From positions 10,230,001 through 10,294,000 of the forward strand of contig NZ_CP102512.1 of assembly GCF_024612015.1 (NCBI RefSeq): a stretch of 64,000 nt of DNA, given 5' to 3'. The DNA is from Streptomyces sp. CA-210063. GTDB taxonomy: Bacteria; Actinomycetota; Actinomycetes; Streptomycetales; Streptomycetaceae. The position numbers and the translations under genes are program-made. Below the pieces are notes generated by a model. The model was given only the letters and a program-made list of their open reading frames with translations, did not search any database and had not been told where the DNA came from. Numbering within the stretch: the stretch's first letter is position 1; each line of letters begins with the position of its first letter. Shown one piece after another: positions 33,975-61,499 of this stretch.

Positions 33975-35687
33975 GTGAGAAAGGCTGACCCGCCGGGACG
34001 GAGCGTTCTGTGGCGCGCGGTCGGCGCACAGCGTCGGGACGTCGTGCTGGGCGCGGTTCTGGGGATGGGGCACCAGACGGGCGAGGCCCTGGTGCCGGTG
34101 CTCATCGGACTGGCCATCGAGCGCGGAGTCGTGGACGGTGACGTCCCCGGACTGCTCCTGTGGCTCGCCGTCCTCGCCGTCGTGTACGTGGGGCTCTCCT
34201 TCAGCTTCCGCCTCAGTGCCGGAGCGGGTGAGCGCGCCTCCGTCACCGCCGCCCACCACCTCCGAACCCAGCTCGTCGGCCGCGTCCTCGCGCCCGAGGG
34301 CGGCGCCGAAGAGGGGCGCCTGCCGGGCGAGTTGACGAACATCGCCACCGAGGACGCCAAGCGGGTCGGTGCCGTCGCCATGGCGCTCATCGTCGCCTTC
34401 GCGGCGACGGCGGGCCTCGTCGTCAGCGCGGTCGCACTCCTGCGGGTGTCCCTCGTCCTGGGCCTGCTCGTCCTGCTGGGCACCCCGCTGCTGCTGTGGC
34501 TGGGCCACCTGCTGAGCAAGCCCCTGGAACGACGCAGCGAGACCGAACAGGAACGCGCGGCCCAGGCCTCCGGTGTCGCCGCGGACCTGGTGGCCGGACT
34601 GCGTGTCCTCAAGGGCATCGGCGCCGAGACGGCGGCCGTCGCCCGCTACCGGCGCGTCAGCCAGGACTCCCTCGCCGCGACCCTGCGCGCCGCCCGCGCC
34701 GAGGCCTGGCAGAACGGCGTCGTCACCATCCTCACCGGAACGTTCATCGCCCTGGTCGCCCTCGTCGGCGGCCGCCTCGCCGCACGCGGCGACATCGGCC
34801 TCGGTGAACTCGTCTCCTCCGTCGGACTCGCCCTGTTCATCGTCGGCCCGCTCACCGAATTCGCCTGGGTCAACGCCGAGTTGGCGCAGGGCCGCGCCTC
34901 CGCCGCCCGTATCGCGGACGTGCTGGACACCCCGGGCGCCGTATCCCCGGGACAGACTGCCGACGACACCCCTGCCCGTGACGACATTGAGGGACGGCTG
35001 ACGATCCGCGCCCTCGCGTACGGCACTTTGCGCGGCGTGGACGTCGACATCGCCCCCGGCGAGACCGTCGGCGTCGCCACCACCGACCCCGCCGACGCCA
35101 CGGCGCTGCTGCGCTGTCTCGGCCGCCGTACCGATCCCGCCGAAGGAGCGGTCGAACTGGACGGCACGCCACTGACCGCGCTCGGACTGGGGGAGGTGCG
35201 CGCGGCGATCCTCGTCGCCGAGCACGACGCCGACCTGTTCGAGGGCACGGTCCTGGAGAACGTCACGGCGGCGGCCGGCGCCGCCGCACCGGCGCGCGTC
35301 ACGGCCGCCATGGCCGCCTCCGACACGGACGAGGTCGCCCGCGCGCTGCCCGACGGCGTCCACACCGCCGTGAGCGCGCGCGGCCGTTCGCTGTCCGGCG
35401 GGCAGCGACAGCGGGTCGCCCTGGCCCGGGCCCTGGCGGCCGACGCGCCGGTGCTCGTCGTGCACGAGCCCGCCACCGCCGTCGACGCCGTCACGGAGAC
35501 CCGGATCGCCGCCGGGATCAGGGACGTCCGCCGGGGACGCACCACGCTCCTGGTGACCAACAGCCCCGCCCTGCTCGCCGTCACCGACCGGGTCGTCCTG
35601 CTCCACGACGGCCGGGTCGCCGCGACCGGCGACCACGAGCGGCTCGTCCACGCGTGCGCGGACTACCGTACGGCGGTCCTCACATGA
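33975..35687 (+). CDS. ABC exporter half-transporter with degenerate ATP site (siderophore export, subunit 1)
   Basis: A 570-residue fusion of a six-helix exporter domain (about residues 1-310) and a nucleotide-binding domain. The latter is unusual: the Walker A position reads ATTDPADATAL with no GK-S/T, Walker B is LVVHEP, and the H-loop His is missing (LLVTNS), yet the signature LSGGQRQRVALARAL is intact. It can therefore contribute a signature but not hydrolyse ATP on its own. The GTG at 33975 has GGAGG upstream. It overlaps the second subunit by ATGA and follows an iron box, so it probably exports the siderophore made here, like CchG/CchI-type proteins. Confidence 0.9.
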   Translation: MRKADPPGRSVLWRAVGAQRRDVVLGAVLGMGHQTGEALVPVLIGLAIERGVVDGDVPGLLLWLAVLAVVYVGLSFSFRLSAGAGERASVTAAHHLRTQLVGRVLAPEGGAEEGRLPGELTNIATEDAKRVGAVAMALIVAFAATAGLVVSAVALLRVSLVLGLLVLLGTPLLLWLGHLLSKPLERRSETEQERAAQASGVAADLVAGLRVLKGIGAETAAVARYRRVSQDSLAATLRAARAEAWQNGVVTILTGTFIALVALVGGRLAARGDIGLGELVSSVGLALFIVGPLTEFAWVNAELAQGRASAARIADVLDTPGAVSPGQTADDTPARDDIEGRLTIRALAYGTLRGVDVDIAPGETVGVATTDPADATALLRCLGRRTDPAEGAVELDGTPLTALGLGEVRAAILVAEHDADLFEGTVLENVTAAAGAAAPARVTAAMAASDTDEVARALPDGVHTAVSARGRSLSGGQRQRVALARALAADAPVLVVHEPATAVDAVTETRIAAGIRDVRRGRTTLLVTNSPALLAVTDRVVLLHDGRVAATGDHERLVHACADYRTAVLT

Positions 35688-37561
35688 CCGAGCCCGCTCA
35701 GACCGCCGCGACCGCCGAGGCGGCACCCCGGAGCGGCAGCCGCCCCGGACCCGTACTGCTCCCCGTCGCCACCCCTGCCCGCACCCGGGCGGCCGTCGCC
35801 GAACTGCTGCGTCCGCACCGGCGGTTGGCGCTGACCGGGTTCACGGTCATGGTCGCCTCCACCGCCGTCGGCCTGCTCGTACAGCCCTTGCTCGGCCGGA
35901 TCGTCGACCTGGCCGCCGACCGCGGTTCCGTCGACGCCATCACGGCCACCGCGGCGCTGCTGGTGGCGGTCGCCGTGGCGCAGGGTGTCACCGCCGGGTT
36001 CGGGCTGTCGCTGATCGCCCGGCTGGGGGAGACGACCCTGGCCCGGCTGCGCGAACGCTTCGTCGAACGGGCGCTGGCGCTGCCGCTGGACCGGGTCGAG
36101 AAGGCCGGCGCCGGTGACCTGACGGCCCGGGTCACCGCCGACGTCTCCCTCATCGCCGACGCCGTACGGGGCGCGCTGCCCGCGCTGGGGCGTTCGCTGC
36201 TCACCATCGTCCTCACCCTCGGGGCCATGGCCCTGCTGGACTGGCGGTTCCTGCTGGCCGCGCTGCTCGCGGTCCCCGTCCAGGCGGCCACCGCACGCTG
36301 GTACGTCACCCGCGCCGTCCCGCTCTACGCCGAGCAGCGGGTGGCGGCCGGCGCCCAGCAGCAGCAGATGCTCGACACCATCGGCGGCAGCTCCACCGCG
36401 CGGGCGTTCCGGCTGGAACGGGAGCACACCGAGCGGGTCACCGAGCGGTCCCGGTCCGTGGTGGCGCTGACCATGCGGGGCGTACGGCTCGTCCTCGGCT
36501 TCTACAGCAGGCTGCACATCGCCGAGTACATCGGGCTCGCCGCCGTCCTGGTCACCGGCTACTGGCTGGTCCGCGAGGGCTCCGCGAGCATCGGTACGGC
36601 GACTGCCGCCGCCCTGTACTTCCACAGCCTGTTCGGCCCCGTCAACGCGGCCCTCGCCCTCCTCGACGACGCCCAGTCGGCCATGGCGGGCCTCGCCCGG
36701 CTCGTCGGCGTCACGGACGAACCCCTGCCCCCGGCGCCGGACCACTCCGTCGAGGCGGGCGGCGTCGACGTCACCGTCCGGGGCCTCAGCCACGCCTACC
36801 TGACCGGCCACCCCGTCCTCCACGACATCGACCTGACGATCCGGCACGGCGAACGCGTGGCCCTCGTCGGCGCCAGCGGCGCCGGCAAGACCACCCTGGC
36901 CAGACTCGTCGCGGGCATCCAGCCGCCCACCACCGGCACCGTCCTGGTCGGCGGCGTCCCGCCCACCGAACTCGGCTCCGCCGCCTCCCGCACGATCGCC
37001 CTGATCACCCAGGAGACCCATGTCTTCGCGGGCCCCCTCGCCGACGACCTGCGGCTCGCCAAGCCCGACGCCACCGACGACGAACTACGGGCCGCGCTCG
37101 ACCGGGTCGACGCCCTCGCCTGGGCCGAGGCCCTGCCCGACGGGCTCGCCACGGTCGTCGGCGACGGCGGCCACCGGCTGAGCGGCGAACGGACGCAGGC
37201 CCTCGCGCTGGCCCGGCTGATCCTCGCCGACCCGCCCCTGGTGATCCTCGACGAGGCCACCGCCGAGGCGGGCAGCGCCGGAGCACGCGCCCTGGAGAAG
37301 GCGGTCGCCCGCGCCGTGGACGGCCGCACCGCGCTGATCGTCGCCCACCGCCTCTCCCAGGCGGCGACCGCCGACCGCGTCGTCGTCATGGAGTCCGGCC
37401 GTGTCGTCGAGAGCGGCACCCACGACGAACTCCGCGCCGCGCGAGGCCCCTACGCCGCCCTCTGGTCGGCCTGGTCGGACGCCCGCGACACCGGCCCCCG
37501 GCCGGCCCCCGAGACCCCCACACGTACCGCTTCACAGGAACCCGAACCGAAGGACCGCTGA
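35684..37561 (+). CDS. ABC exporter half-transporter with intact Walker motifs (siderophore export, subunit 2)
   Basis: A 625-residue exporter with a six-helix membrane domain (about residues 45-350) and an ATPase domain. Walker A is GASGAGKTT, Walker B LVILDEAT and the H-loop VAHRLS, all intact, but the signature is LSGERTQALALARL instead of LSGGQ. It thus complements subunit 1: one competent composite ATP site from its Walker A/B and the partner's LSGGQ. It overlaps the upstream gene by four bases and the downstream lipoprotein gene by one, indicating an operon of export followed by a binding protein. Confidence 0.92.
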   Translation: MTEPAQTAATAEAAPRSGSRPGPVLLPVATPARTRAAVAELLRPHRRLALTGFTVMVASTAVGLLVQPLLGRIVDLAADRGSVDAITATAALLVAVAVAQGVTAGFGLSLIARLGETTLARLRERFVERALALPLDRVEKAGAGDLTARVTADVSLIADAVRGALPALGRSLLTIVLTLGAMALLDWRFLLAALLAVPVQAATARWYVTRAVPLYAEQRVAAGAQQQQMLDTIGGSSTARAFRLEREHTERVTERSRSVVALTMRGVRLVLGFYSRLHIAEYIGLAAVLVTGYWLVREGSASIGTATAAALYFHSLFGPVNAALALLDDAQSAMAGLARLVGVTDEPLPPAPDHSVEAGGVDVTVRGLSHAYLTGHPVLHDIDLTIRHGERVALVGASGAGKTTLARLVAGIQPPTTGTVLVGGVPPTELGSAASRTIALITQETHVFAGPLADDLRLAKPDATDDELRAALDRVDALAWAEALPDGLATVVGDGGHRLSGERTQALALARLILADPPLVILDEATAEAGSAGARALEKAVARAVDGRTALIVAHRLSQAATADRVVVMESGRVVESGTHDELRAARGPYAALWSAWSDARDTGPRPAPETPTRTASQEPEPKDR

Positions 37562-38628
37562 TGTTCCGCTCCCGTAGAGCGCCACGGCTCGCCGTCGTGC
37601 TCGCCTCCGCCACCCTGCTCCTCGCCACCGCCTGCGGTGGCGGCTCCGACGACGCCTCCGACGCGTCGGACGCCGGCGCGGAGGCGAGCACGTCCGGCGA
37701 CTCCGCCTTCCCGGTCTCCGTCGACCACAAATACGGCAGCACGACGATCAAGGAAGAGCCCCAGCGGATCGTCACCGTCGGCCTCACCGACCAGGACGCG
37801 GTCCTCGCCCTCGGCAAGGTCCCCGTCGGCACCACCGAATGGCTCGGCGGCTACAAGGGCGCCATCGGCCCCTGGGCCGACGACAAGCTCGGCAGCGCCG
37901 AGGCACCCACCGTCCTCAAGGACACGGGCACCGGCCCGCAGGTGGAGAAGATCGCCGCCCTCAAGCCCGACCTGATCCTCGCGGTGTACGGCGGACTCAC
38001 CAAGGAGCAGTACGAGTCGCTGTCCAAGTTCGCGCCCGTGGTCGCCCAGCCGAAGGCGTACAACGACTACGGCGTTCCGTGGCAGGAGCAGGCCGAGAGG
38101 ATCGGCAAGGCGCTCGGCAAGCCGGACGAGGCCGCCGCGGTCGTCAAGGAGACCGAGGAGACGATCGCGAAGGCGGTCGAGGAGCACCCCGAGTTCAAGG
38201 GGCAGAGCGCCGTGATGGCCACCCCCTACGAGGGCATGTTCGTCTTCGGCAGCCAGGACCCGCGCTCGCACCTCCTCACCGACCTCGGGTTCTCCCTGCC
38301 CGCGGACCTGGACAAGGTGATCGGGGACCAGTTCGGCGCCAACATCAGCAAGGAGCGCACCGACCTGCTCGACCAGGACGCCATCGTGTGGCAGGTCGCC
38401 GACGTCGCCAAGGACGCCGACAAGCTGCACAAGGACGCCTCGTACAAGGACCTGAGCGTCGTCAAGGAGGGCCGCGAGGTCTACGTCGACGAGGTCAGCG
38501 ACTACGGCAACGCCCTGTCCATGGGCACCGTCCTCAGCCTCCGGTATGTCGTCGAGCGGCTCGTCCCCCAGCTGTCGGCCGCCGTCGACGGCAAGACGGA
38601 CACCAAGGTGGAGCAGCCCGCGTCCTGA
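37561..38628 (+). CDS. Ferri-siderophore-binding lipoprotein (FhuD/CchF-like)
   Basis: A 355-residue binding protein. A signal peptide with lipobox LLLATAC (Cys about 24) is followed by an acidic Asp/Ser/Ala linker and the siderophore-binding fold (RIVTVGLTDQDAVLALG, LKPDLILAVYGGL, LSMGTVLSLRYVVERLVPQL). It fits hydroxamate binders of the CchF group. TGATG coupling to the exporter gene places it in the iron-controlled operon. A perfect hairpin (38,649-38,680) ends the unit. It most likely delivers the cognate siderophore to the permeases at 58,029-60,499. Confidence 0.93.
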   Translation: MFRSRRAPRLAVVLASATLLLATACGGGSDDASDASDAGAEASTSGDSAFPVSVDHKYGSTTIKEEPQRIVTVGLTDQDAVLALGKVPVGTTEWLGGYKGAIGPWADDKLGSAEAPTVLKDTGTGPQVEKIAALKPDLILAVYGGLTKEQYESLSKFAPVVAQPKAYNDYGVPWQEQAERIGKALGKPDEAAAVVKETEETIAKAVEEHPEFKGQSAVMATPYEGMFVFGSQDPRSHLLTDLGFSLPADLDKVIGDQFGANISKERTDLLDQDAIVWQVADVAKDADKLHKDASYKDLSVVKEGREVYVDEVSDYGNALSMGTVLSLRYVVERLVPQLSAAVDGKTDTKVEQPAS

Positions 38629-38648
38629 CACGGTCGCTCGCGAGACGA

Positions 38649-38680
38649 GGAAGGGGCCGGTCGAGCGACCGGCCCCTTCC
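38649..38680. terminator. Bidirectional terminator between lipoprotein and mbtH genes
   Basis: Perfect 15-bp arms starting GGAAGGGGCCGG, with almost no loop. It lies between the convergent lipoprotein and MbtH genes and can end both operons. Confidence 0.8.
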
Positions 38681-38686
38681 CGCGTG

Positions 38687-38896
38687 TCAGCCGTCCATCG
38701 ACTCGGCCAGGCTGCGCGGCCGCATGTCGGTCCAGTGGGTCTCGACGTGCTCCAGGCACGACTGCCGCGAGTCGGGCCCGTGGACCACCCGCCAGCCGGC
38801 CGGCACGTCCACGAAGTCCGGCCACAGGCTGTGCTGGTTCTCGTCGTTGACCAGCACCAGGTAGACGCCCTCGGGGTCCTCGAACGGGTTGCTCAT
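38687..38896 (-). CDS. MbtH-like protein (NRPS adenylation-domain activator)
   Basis: A 69-residue MbtH family protein, full length for the family. It has the conserved pattern [15 protein letters not shown], then [10 protein letters not shown] and WTDMRPRSL, with the Trp residues that contact A domains. MbtH proteins bind and stabilise adenylation domains. The ATG at 38896 is 14 bases after the NRPS stop and has an AGAGGAG, so it is co-transcribed with the NRPS and probably supports its five A domains. Confidence 0.96.
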   Translation of the reverse strand: MSNPFEDPEGVYLVLVNDENQHSLWPDFVDVPAGWRVVHGPDSRQSCLEHVETHWTDMRPRSLAESMDG

Positions 38897-38910
38897 ACCA
38901 CTCCTCTTCC

Positions 38911-57888
<18,978 letters not shown>

Positions 57889-57890
57889 AC

Positions 57891-57909
57891 TAAGGTAAGG
57901 GTTACCTAA
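57891..57909. promoter_or_regulatory. Iron box at the NRPS start
   Basis: TAAGGTAAGGGTTACCTAA matches 15 of 19 iron-box positions. It ends two bases from the NRPS ATG on the minus strand. A weaker half-site (TTAAGGCAAGCCT, 57994-58006) lies nearer the divergent permease gene. Together they should couple NRPS and importer expression to iron. Confidence 0.78.
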
Positions 57910-58028
57910 TTCACAGGGTGCTTATAGAGAGTTCCCGGGAGCGCGGGATGGCAATCGGCGGAAGACCTACAGTTCAACGGGCACTCGCCCTACAGTTAAG
58001 GCAAGCCTCATCAAAGGAAGTTGTGGAC

Positions 58029-59069
58029 GTGGGGACCTCGACGGTCCGGGCGGCGAAAGGCCCCCGCGCGGTACTGCTGCTCGTGCTCTCGGGTGCGGCC
58101 CTGCTCTCGCTGTGCGCCCTGTCGATGGCGTTCGGCGCCCTGGGCGTCCCCCTCGACCAGGTCTGGCACACCCTGCTGGGCGACGCGCCGAGTTCCCGTA
58201 TCGACAGCGTCATCTGGTCCGTACGGCTGCCGCGCACCGCCCTCGGCCTCGCCACCGGCGCCGCCCTCGGTCTGTCGGGCGCGCTGATGCAGGCGCTGAC
58301 CCGCAACCCGCTCGCGGACCCGGGCATCCTCGGCGTCAGCGCGGGCGCGGCCTTCGCGGTCGTCCTGTCGGTCGGCGTGCTCGGTATCTCCTCCGTGTAC
58401 GGGTACATCTGGTTCGCCTTCGGCGGGGCGTTCGTCGCCAGCGTCCTGGTGTACCTCCTCGGCGGTCTCGGGCGGTCCGGCTCCACGCCGGTCAAACTCG
58501 CCCTGGCCGGAGTCGCCGTGACCTCCCTGCTGTTCTCGCTGACCAGCGCCATCGCGCTGACCGACCCGGACGCCCTCAACCGCTACCGCTTCTGGAACGC
58601 GGGCTCCCTCGCCAACCAGGACGAGGAAGTCCTGTTCCGTGTCCTGCCGTTCCTGGCCGTCGGTGCGATCCTCGCCCTCGCCTGCGCCCCGGCCCTCAAC
58701 AGCCTCGCCCTCGGTGACGACGTCGCGAAGTCGCTCGGGCTCAAGCTCGGCCTGGTCCGTGTCCAGGGCGTCGTCGCCATCACGCTGCTCACCGGGGGAG
58801 CGGTCGCCGTCATCGGGCCCGTCGTCTTCGTCGGCCTGGTCGTCCCGCACATCGCCCGCGTCCTCGCCCAGCTGGCCGGCATCGGCCCGGATCACCGCTG
58901 GCTGCTGCCCCTGTCCGCCGTCCTCGCGCCCTGCCTCCTCCTGGCCGCCGACATCGCCGGCCGGCTCATCGCCCGCCCGACCGAGGTCCAGGCCGGCATC
59001 CTCGTCGCCTTCATCGGCGGCCCCTTCTTCATCGCGCTGGTCCGCCGCCGCCGACTCGCGGAGCTGTGA
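58029..59069 (+). CDS. FecCD-family siderophore importer permease, subunit 1
   Basis: A 346-residue membrane protein with about nine to ten helices of the FecCD/BtuC family. Diagnostic segments are RLPRTALGLATGAALGLSGALMQALTRNPLADPGILG, GDDVAKSLG and the coupling-loop region VGLVVPHIARVL. It forms the translocation channel for the ferri-siderophore with the second permease. I chose GTG 58029 because AAGGAAG lies eight bases upstream; GTG 58023 is also possible. It is divergent from the NRPS gene, with iron-box sequences between. Confidence 0.92.
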   Translation: MGTSTVRAAKGPRAVLLLVLSGAALLSLCALSMAFGALGVPLDQVWHTLLGDAPSSRIDSVIWSVRLPRTALGLATGAALGLSGALMQALTRNPLADPGILGVSAGAAFAVVLSVGVLGISSVYGYIWFAFGGAFVASVLVYLLGGLGRSGSTPVKLALAGVAVTSLLFSLTSAIALTDPDALNRYRFWNAGSLANQDEEVLFRVLPFLAVGAILALACAPALNSLALGDDVAKSLGLKLGLVRVQGVVAITLLTGGAVAVIGPVVFVGLVVPHIARVLAQLAGIGPDHRWLLPLSAVLAPCLLLAADIAGRLIARPTEVQAGILVAFIGGPFFIALVRRRRLAEL

Positions 59070-59413
59070 ACCATGACTTCTCGACCGTGGAGTCGCCGGC
59101 CCGTGACCCTCGCATCCGTGGAGCCGCCCGCCCATGCGCGGCTGTTCAACCGCGCGGGCCTGTGGCTTTCGGATCCGTGGAGCCGACGGTCTGTGGCTTT
59201 CGCCGTGGAGCCGGCGGCCCGTGCCTTTCCCATCCGTGGAGCCGCCGACCCAGGACGAACGTGTGGAGCCGTCGGCCCAGGAGGAGCGCGTGGAGCTGCC
59301 GGCCCAGGACGACCGAACGCGTGGAGCTGCGAGCCGATGACGAATGAACGCGCGGAGCCGTGCGCCAATGAACGACCGAAGCGTGGAGCCGTGAGCCGAT
59401 GACGACCGAACTC
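59058..59413 (+). repeat. Eleven-copy degenerate tandem repeat between the two permease genes
   Basis: Units begin with GTGGAG or GCGGAG at 59058, 59087, 59118, 59177, 59205, 59236, 59263, 59290, 59321, 59352 and 59383; spacing is mostly 27-31 bases (one 59-base interval looks like a decayed double unit). The consensus is about GTGGAGCCGNCGGCCC followed by a variable part. The first unit includes the stop codon of permease 1 and an ATG; the last includes the Shine-Dalgarno-like GGAG and the start codon of permease 2. No protein is convincingly encoded. Confidence 0.82.
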
Positions 59414-60499
59414 GCGCCCGGGGCAAGGGACTCCGCCTCTCGGGCCCCGAGCCGGACAGCCGCCCGGATCACCTTCCGGCTGCCCGCCCCGCCCGTCTCC
59501 GGCGTCGTACGGCCCCGGCTGCTCACCGTCTGTCTGCTCCTGGCGGCCGCCGCCTTCCTGGCGTTCTCCGTGGAGACCTCCGTCGGGGACATCGACCTCC
59601 CGCTCACCGACGTCATGAAGGCCCTGGTCGGCACGGGCGACCCCGCCACCGAGCTGATCGTCCACGAACTGCGTCTGCCGCGCGCCCTGGCCGGGCTGCT
59701 CGTCGGCATCGCGTTCGGCATCTCCGGTGCCCTCCTCCAGACCGTCACCCTCAACCCGCTGGCCAGCCCCGACATGATCGGCATCACCCAGGGCGCCGGC
59801 ACGGCGGTCGTCGCCGGGATCGTCCTCGGCTGGGACGGGGGCCTGGGCACCCAGGCGCTGGGCCTGCTCGGCGCGCTGGTCGCCGGGCTGCTGGTGTACG
59901 TCCTGGCCTGGAAGCGCGGTACGACCGGCTACCGGATCGTCCTCGTGGGTATCGGTGTCGCCTGGATCTGCACCAGCATCACCGACTACCTCATGGCCCG
60001 CGGCCAGCGCTTCCAGGCACAGGCCGCCCTCGGCTGGCTCGTCGGGAACCTCAACGGCCGCACCTGGGAACAGATCGGCCCGCTCGCCCTCACCATGGCC
60101 GCGCTGGTGCCCCTGGCGATCCTGCTCGGGCGGCAGATCCGCACCCTGCAACTCGGGGACGACGTCGCGCGGGGCCTGGGCACCCGCGTGCAGGTCGTCC
60201 GGGTGGCCGTCCTGCTCGTCGCCGTGGGACTGGTGGCCTTCGGTACGGCCACCGCCGGGCCGGTCGCCTTCGTGGCGCTCGCCGCCCCCCAGGTCGCCCA
60301 GCGGCTGGCCGGCACCCCCTTCCCACCGCCCGTCGCGGCGGGGCTCACGGGCGCCGTCATGGTGCTCGTGTCCGACCTCGCCGCCCGGAAGGTCGTCCCG
60401 GACACGGAACTCCCGGTCGGGGTCGTCACCGGTGTGCTCGGCGCACCCGTACTGCTGTGGCTGCTCATCCGCGCCAACCGCGCCGGTTCAGGAGGCTGA
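59399..60499 (+). CDS. FecCD-family siderophore importer permease, subunit 2
   Basis: A 366-residue membrane protein of the same family. It shows RLPRALAGLLVGIAFGISGALLQTVTLNPLASPDMIG, GDDVARGLG and VAFVALAAPQVAQRL, with about ten helices after a 40-residue polar N-terminus. It pairs with subunit 1. Its start codon is embedded in the last unit of the tandem repeat. The ATPase gene follows after four bases with GGAGG, so the three importer genes form one operon despite the 329-base gap between permeases. Confidence 0.92.
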   Translation: MTTELAPGARDSASRAPSRTAARITFRLPAPPVSGVVRPRLLTVCLLLAAAAFLAFSVETSVGDIDLPLTDVMKALVGTGDPATELIVHELRLPRALAGLLVGIAFGISGALLQTVTLNPLASPDMIGITQGAGTAVVAGIVLGWDGGLGTQALGLLGALVAGLLVYVLAWKRGTTGYRIVLVGIGVAWICTSITDYLMARGQRFQAQAALGWLVGNLNGRTWEQIGPLALTMAALVPLAILLGRQIRTLQLGDDVARGLGTRVQVVRVAVLLVAVGLVAFGTATAGPVAFVALAAPQVAQRLAGTPFPPPVAAGLTGAVMVLVSDLAARKVVPDTELPVGVVTGVLGAPVLLWLLIRANRAGSGG

Positions 60500-60503
60500 A
60501 AAC

Positions 60504-61466
60504 GTGTCATCGAAGTTCGAACCGGCCACGAAGCGGGACGACCGCGCCGACGGCGGCGTCGGTAATCGCTCAGCCGACCGTTCAGCCGACCGCCCGGACG
60601 ACCGCTCAGCCGACCGCCCGGACGGTCCCGTCGACGGCCCCGACCTGCGCGCCGAGGGCCTGCGCCTGGCCTACGACGACCGGATCGTGGTCGAGGACCT
60701 CGACCTGGTGATCCCCACCGGCCGCGTCACCGCCATCGTCGGCGCCAACGCCTGCGGCAAGTCCACCCTGCTGCGCGCCCTGGCCCGCCTGCTGACCCCC
60801 AAGGCGGGCGCCGTCCACCTCGACGGCCGCTCGGTGCACTCCATCCCCACCCGTACCCTCGCCCAGAAGCTCGGCATCCTCCCGCAGACACCCGTCGCCC
60901 CCGAGGGGCTGACCGTCATCGACCTGGTGGGGCGCGGCCGTTCACCGCACCAGACCTGGTGGCGGCAGTGGTCGCAGAGCGACGAGGAGGCCGTGCACGA
61001 GGCGCTCAGAGCCACCGCCATGACCGACCTCGCCCACCGAGCCGTCGACGAACTCTCCGGCGGACAGCGCCAGCGCGCCTGGATCGCCATGGCCGTCGCC
61101 CAGGGCACCCCGGTGATGCTCCTCGACGAGCCGACGACGTATCTCGACCTCGCCCACCAGATCGACGTCCTCGACCTGGTCACCGACCTCAACCGGCACC
61201 AGGGCCGCACCGTCGTCATGGTGCTGCACGACCTCAACCAGGCCTGCCGGTACGCCGACCACATCATCGCCATGAAGAACGGACGCATCGCGGGCGAGGG
61301 CGTCCCCGCCGACGTCATCACCGCCGCGATGGTCGAGGACGTGTTCGGACTGCGCTGTGTCGTCGGCGAGGACCCCGTCAGCCGCACGCCCATGGTCATC
61401 CCGATGGGCCGCCACCACGAGGGCACGGTGCCCGCCGCGGTGCCCGTCTCGGGCACCACCGGCTGA
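60504..61466 (+). CDS. ABC ATPase of the ferri-siderophore importer
   Basis: A 320-residue ATPase of the FecE/FhuC type: Walker A GANACGKST, Q-loop ILPQTP, signature LSGGQRQRAWIAMAVAQ, Walker B VMLLDEPTTYLDL and H-loop VLHDLNQA. The first 45 residues are an unusual charged extension with repeated SADR/PDDR units that is not part of the fold. The GTG at 60504 has GGAGG eight bases upstream. It energises the two permeases and is convergent with the formyltransferase gene, leaving a 33-base gap. Confidence 0.93.
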   Translation: MSSKFEPATKRDDRADGGVGNRSADRSADRPDDRSADRPDGPVDGPDLRAEGLRLAYDDRIVVEDLDLVIPTGRVTAIVGANACGKSTLLRALARLLTPKAGAVHLDGRSVHSIPTRTLAQKLGILPQTPVAPEGLTVIDLVGRGRSPHQTWWRQWSQSDEEAVHEALRATAMTDLAHRAVDELSGGQRQRAWIAMAVAQGTPVMLLDEPTTYLDLAHQIDVLDLVTDLNRHQGRTVVMVLHDLNQACRYADHIIAMKNGRIAGEGVPADVITAAMVEDVFGLRCVVGEDPVSRTPMVIPMGRHHEGTVPAAVPVSGTTG

Positions 61467-61499
61467 CACGAACCGGCGGTGCCCCCAGGCTCCGTGGCC

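Noticed and set aside
59073..59402. A 109-codon open frame through the tandem repeat that ends by overlapping the permease 2 start
   Set aside because: Most repeat units are not a multiple of three long, so the peptide would change frame between units, and long open frames are expected at this GC content. It is possible but unsupported.
59058..59413. CRISPR-like array
   Set aside because: Units are degenerate and directly adjacent, without constant repeats and unique spacers, and no cas genes are present.
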